From assembly GCA_031281335.1 (NCBI GenBank), contig JAITFM010000051.1, positions 1 through 6,317 of the forward strand: a DNA stretch of 6,317 nt. The letters run 5' to 3'. Made by a program: the position numbers and the translations under genes. Shown here piece by piece: positions 5,839-6,317 of this stretch (position 1 is its first letter; every line of letters starts with the position of its first letter). The DNA comes from Rickettsiales bacterium. Lineage in GTDB: Bacteria; Pseudomonadota; Alphaproteobacteria; Rickettsiales; Anaplasmataceae. The notes below the pieces were generated by a model. That model worked only from the letters and a program-made list of their open reading frames with translations. It was not told where the DNA came from and ran no database searches.

Positions 5839-6317
5839 ATGTACAACAACTTACGCGACTTTATCTCTGCTTTAGAAGAAAAAAAGGATCTAATTAGGAT
5901 TAAAAAGGAAGTTTCAACAGTTCTTGAAATGACAGAAATTCACCGTAGAGTTCTGTCAAGCAAAGGACCAGCAATCATTTTTGAAAATGTCGTCACAGAA
6001 AACGGCAAAAATTCGATTCCAGTTTTAGTGAATTTATTTGGCACTATCGATAGGATAGCTTTAGGGCTGGGTATAAACCCTGGTGAACTAAGAGATCTTG
6101 GTAAACTTCTAGCATTCTTGCAGTCCCCTGAACCGCCAAAAAACTTCAAGGATGCTATGAAGATGTTTCCTCTTTTAAAAGTTGTGTTGTCGATGCGCAG
6201 TAAAGTCGTGAGCAAAGCTCCATGTCAAGAAGTGGTGCTAACTGGGGATGAAGTAGACCTCAATTTACTACCTATTCAAACGTGTTGGCCAAATGAACCT
6301 GCACCGCTTATCACCTG
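5839..6317 (+). CDS. ubiD: UbiD-family 4-hydroxy-3-polyprenylbenzoate decarboxylase, N-terminal part; 3' end outside window
   Basis: UbiD removes the carboxyl group from the polyprenylated 4-hydroxybenzoate precursor in ubiquinone synthesis, using the prenylated FMN made by UbiX. About 159 codons are visible and the frame is open to the last base; full-length UbiD proteins are about 490 residues. Family features are the start MYNNLRDFISALEEKKDLIR, then VLEMTEIHRR, GPAIIFENV, VLVNLFGT.DRIALGLG and, near the window edge, LLPIQTCWPNEPAPLIT. The catalytic and cofactor residues lie further on and cannot be judged. The ATG is 3 nt after the ATPase TGA (TGAGTTATG). The only purine-rich site, GGAGG at 5820-5824, is 14 nt upstream inside the ATPase gene, so translation may depend on coupling. 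No separate promoter is evident. Confidence 0.94.
   Translation, partial: MYNNLRDFISALEEKKDLIRIKKEVSTVLEMTEIHRRVLSSKGPAIIFENVVTENGKNSIPVLVNLFGTIDRIALGLGINPGELRDLGKLLAFLQSPEPPKNFKDAMKMFPLLKVVLSMRSKVVSKAPCQEVVLTGDEVDLNLLPIQTCWPNEPAPLIT

Overview
This AT-rich window most likely comes from a Wolbachia-type alphaproteobacterial endosymbiont (Rickettsiales). The inference rests on the gene mix: a TCA-cycle sucA, a bacterial ankyrin-repeat gene, an orphan gene-transfer-agent/phage tail gene, a small membrane-anchored DsbA-like oxidoreductase, and ubiD. No database search was possible, so the genus is a judgement and not a measurement.

Layout: (1) 1-1264, + strand: the 3' part of sucA, the E1 subunit of 2-oxoglutarate dehydrogenase. 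(2) 1265-1488: intergenic, with a possible weak terminator stem and a poor promoter region. (3) 1489-2469, +: a 326-residue ankyrin-repeat protein. (4) 2475-3074, -: a DUF2460/TIGR02217 gene, the relative of GTA gene 12 (distal tail). It converges on the ankyrin gene with 5 bp between the stop codons. (5) 3075-3285: a long leader with a near-consensus minus-strand promoter. (6) 3286-4044, -: a DsbA/ScsC-like thiol-disulfide protein with a CGYC active site. (7) 4045-4365: a 321-bp gap. It holds a possible dsbA promoter, a short coding-like relic, and two related 36-bp dyad repeats, the second wrapped around a near-consensus sigma70 promoter. (8) 4366-5835, +: a P-loop ATPase fused to a PD-(D/E)XK-like domain (archaeal ATPase/DUF234 type). 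(9) 5839-6317, +: the 5' part of ubiD (ubiquinone biosynthesis), starting 3 nt after the ATPase stop and running off the window.

sucA and ubiD are housekeeping genes that belong to aerobic metabolism. The stretch between them is accessory: a host-interaction candidate (ankyrin), an orphan GTA/phage gene, an envelope redox protein and an ATPase/nuclease-like protein. The only apparent operon is ATPase-ubiD, so the dyad-overlapped promoter may also drive ubiD. The strongest non-obvious signal is this dyad-promoter arrangement at 4269-4361, which also argues that the ATPase starts at 4366 and not at the upstream ATG at 4339.
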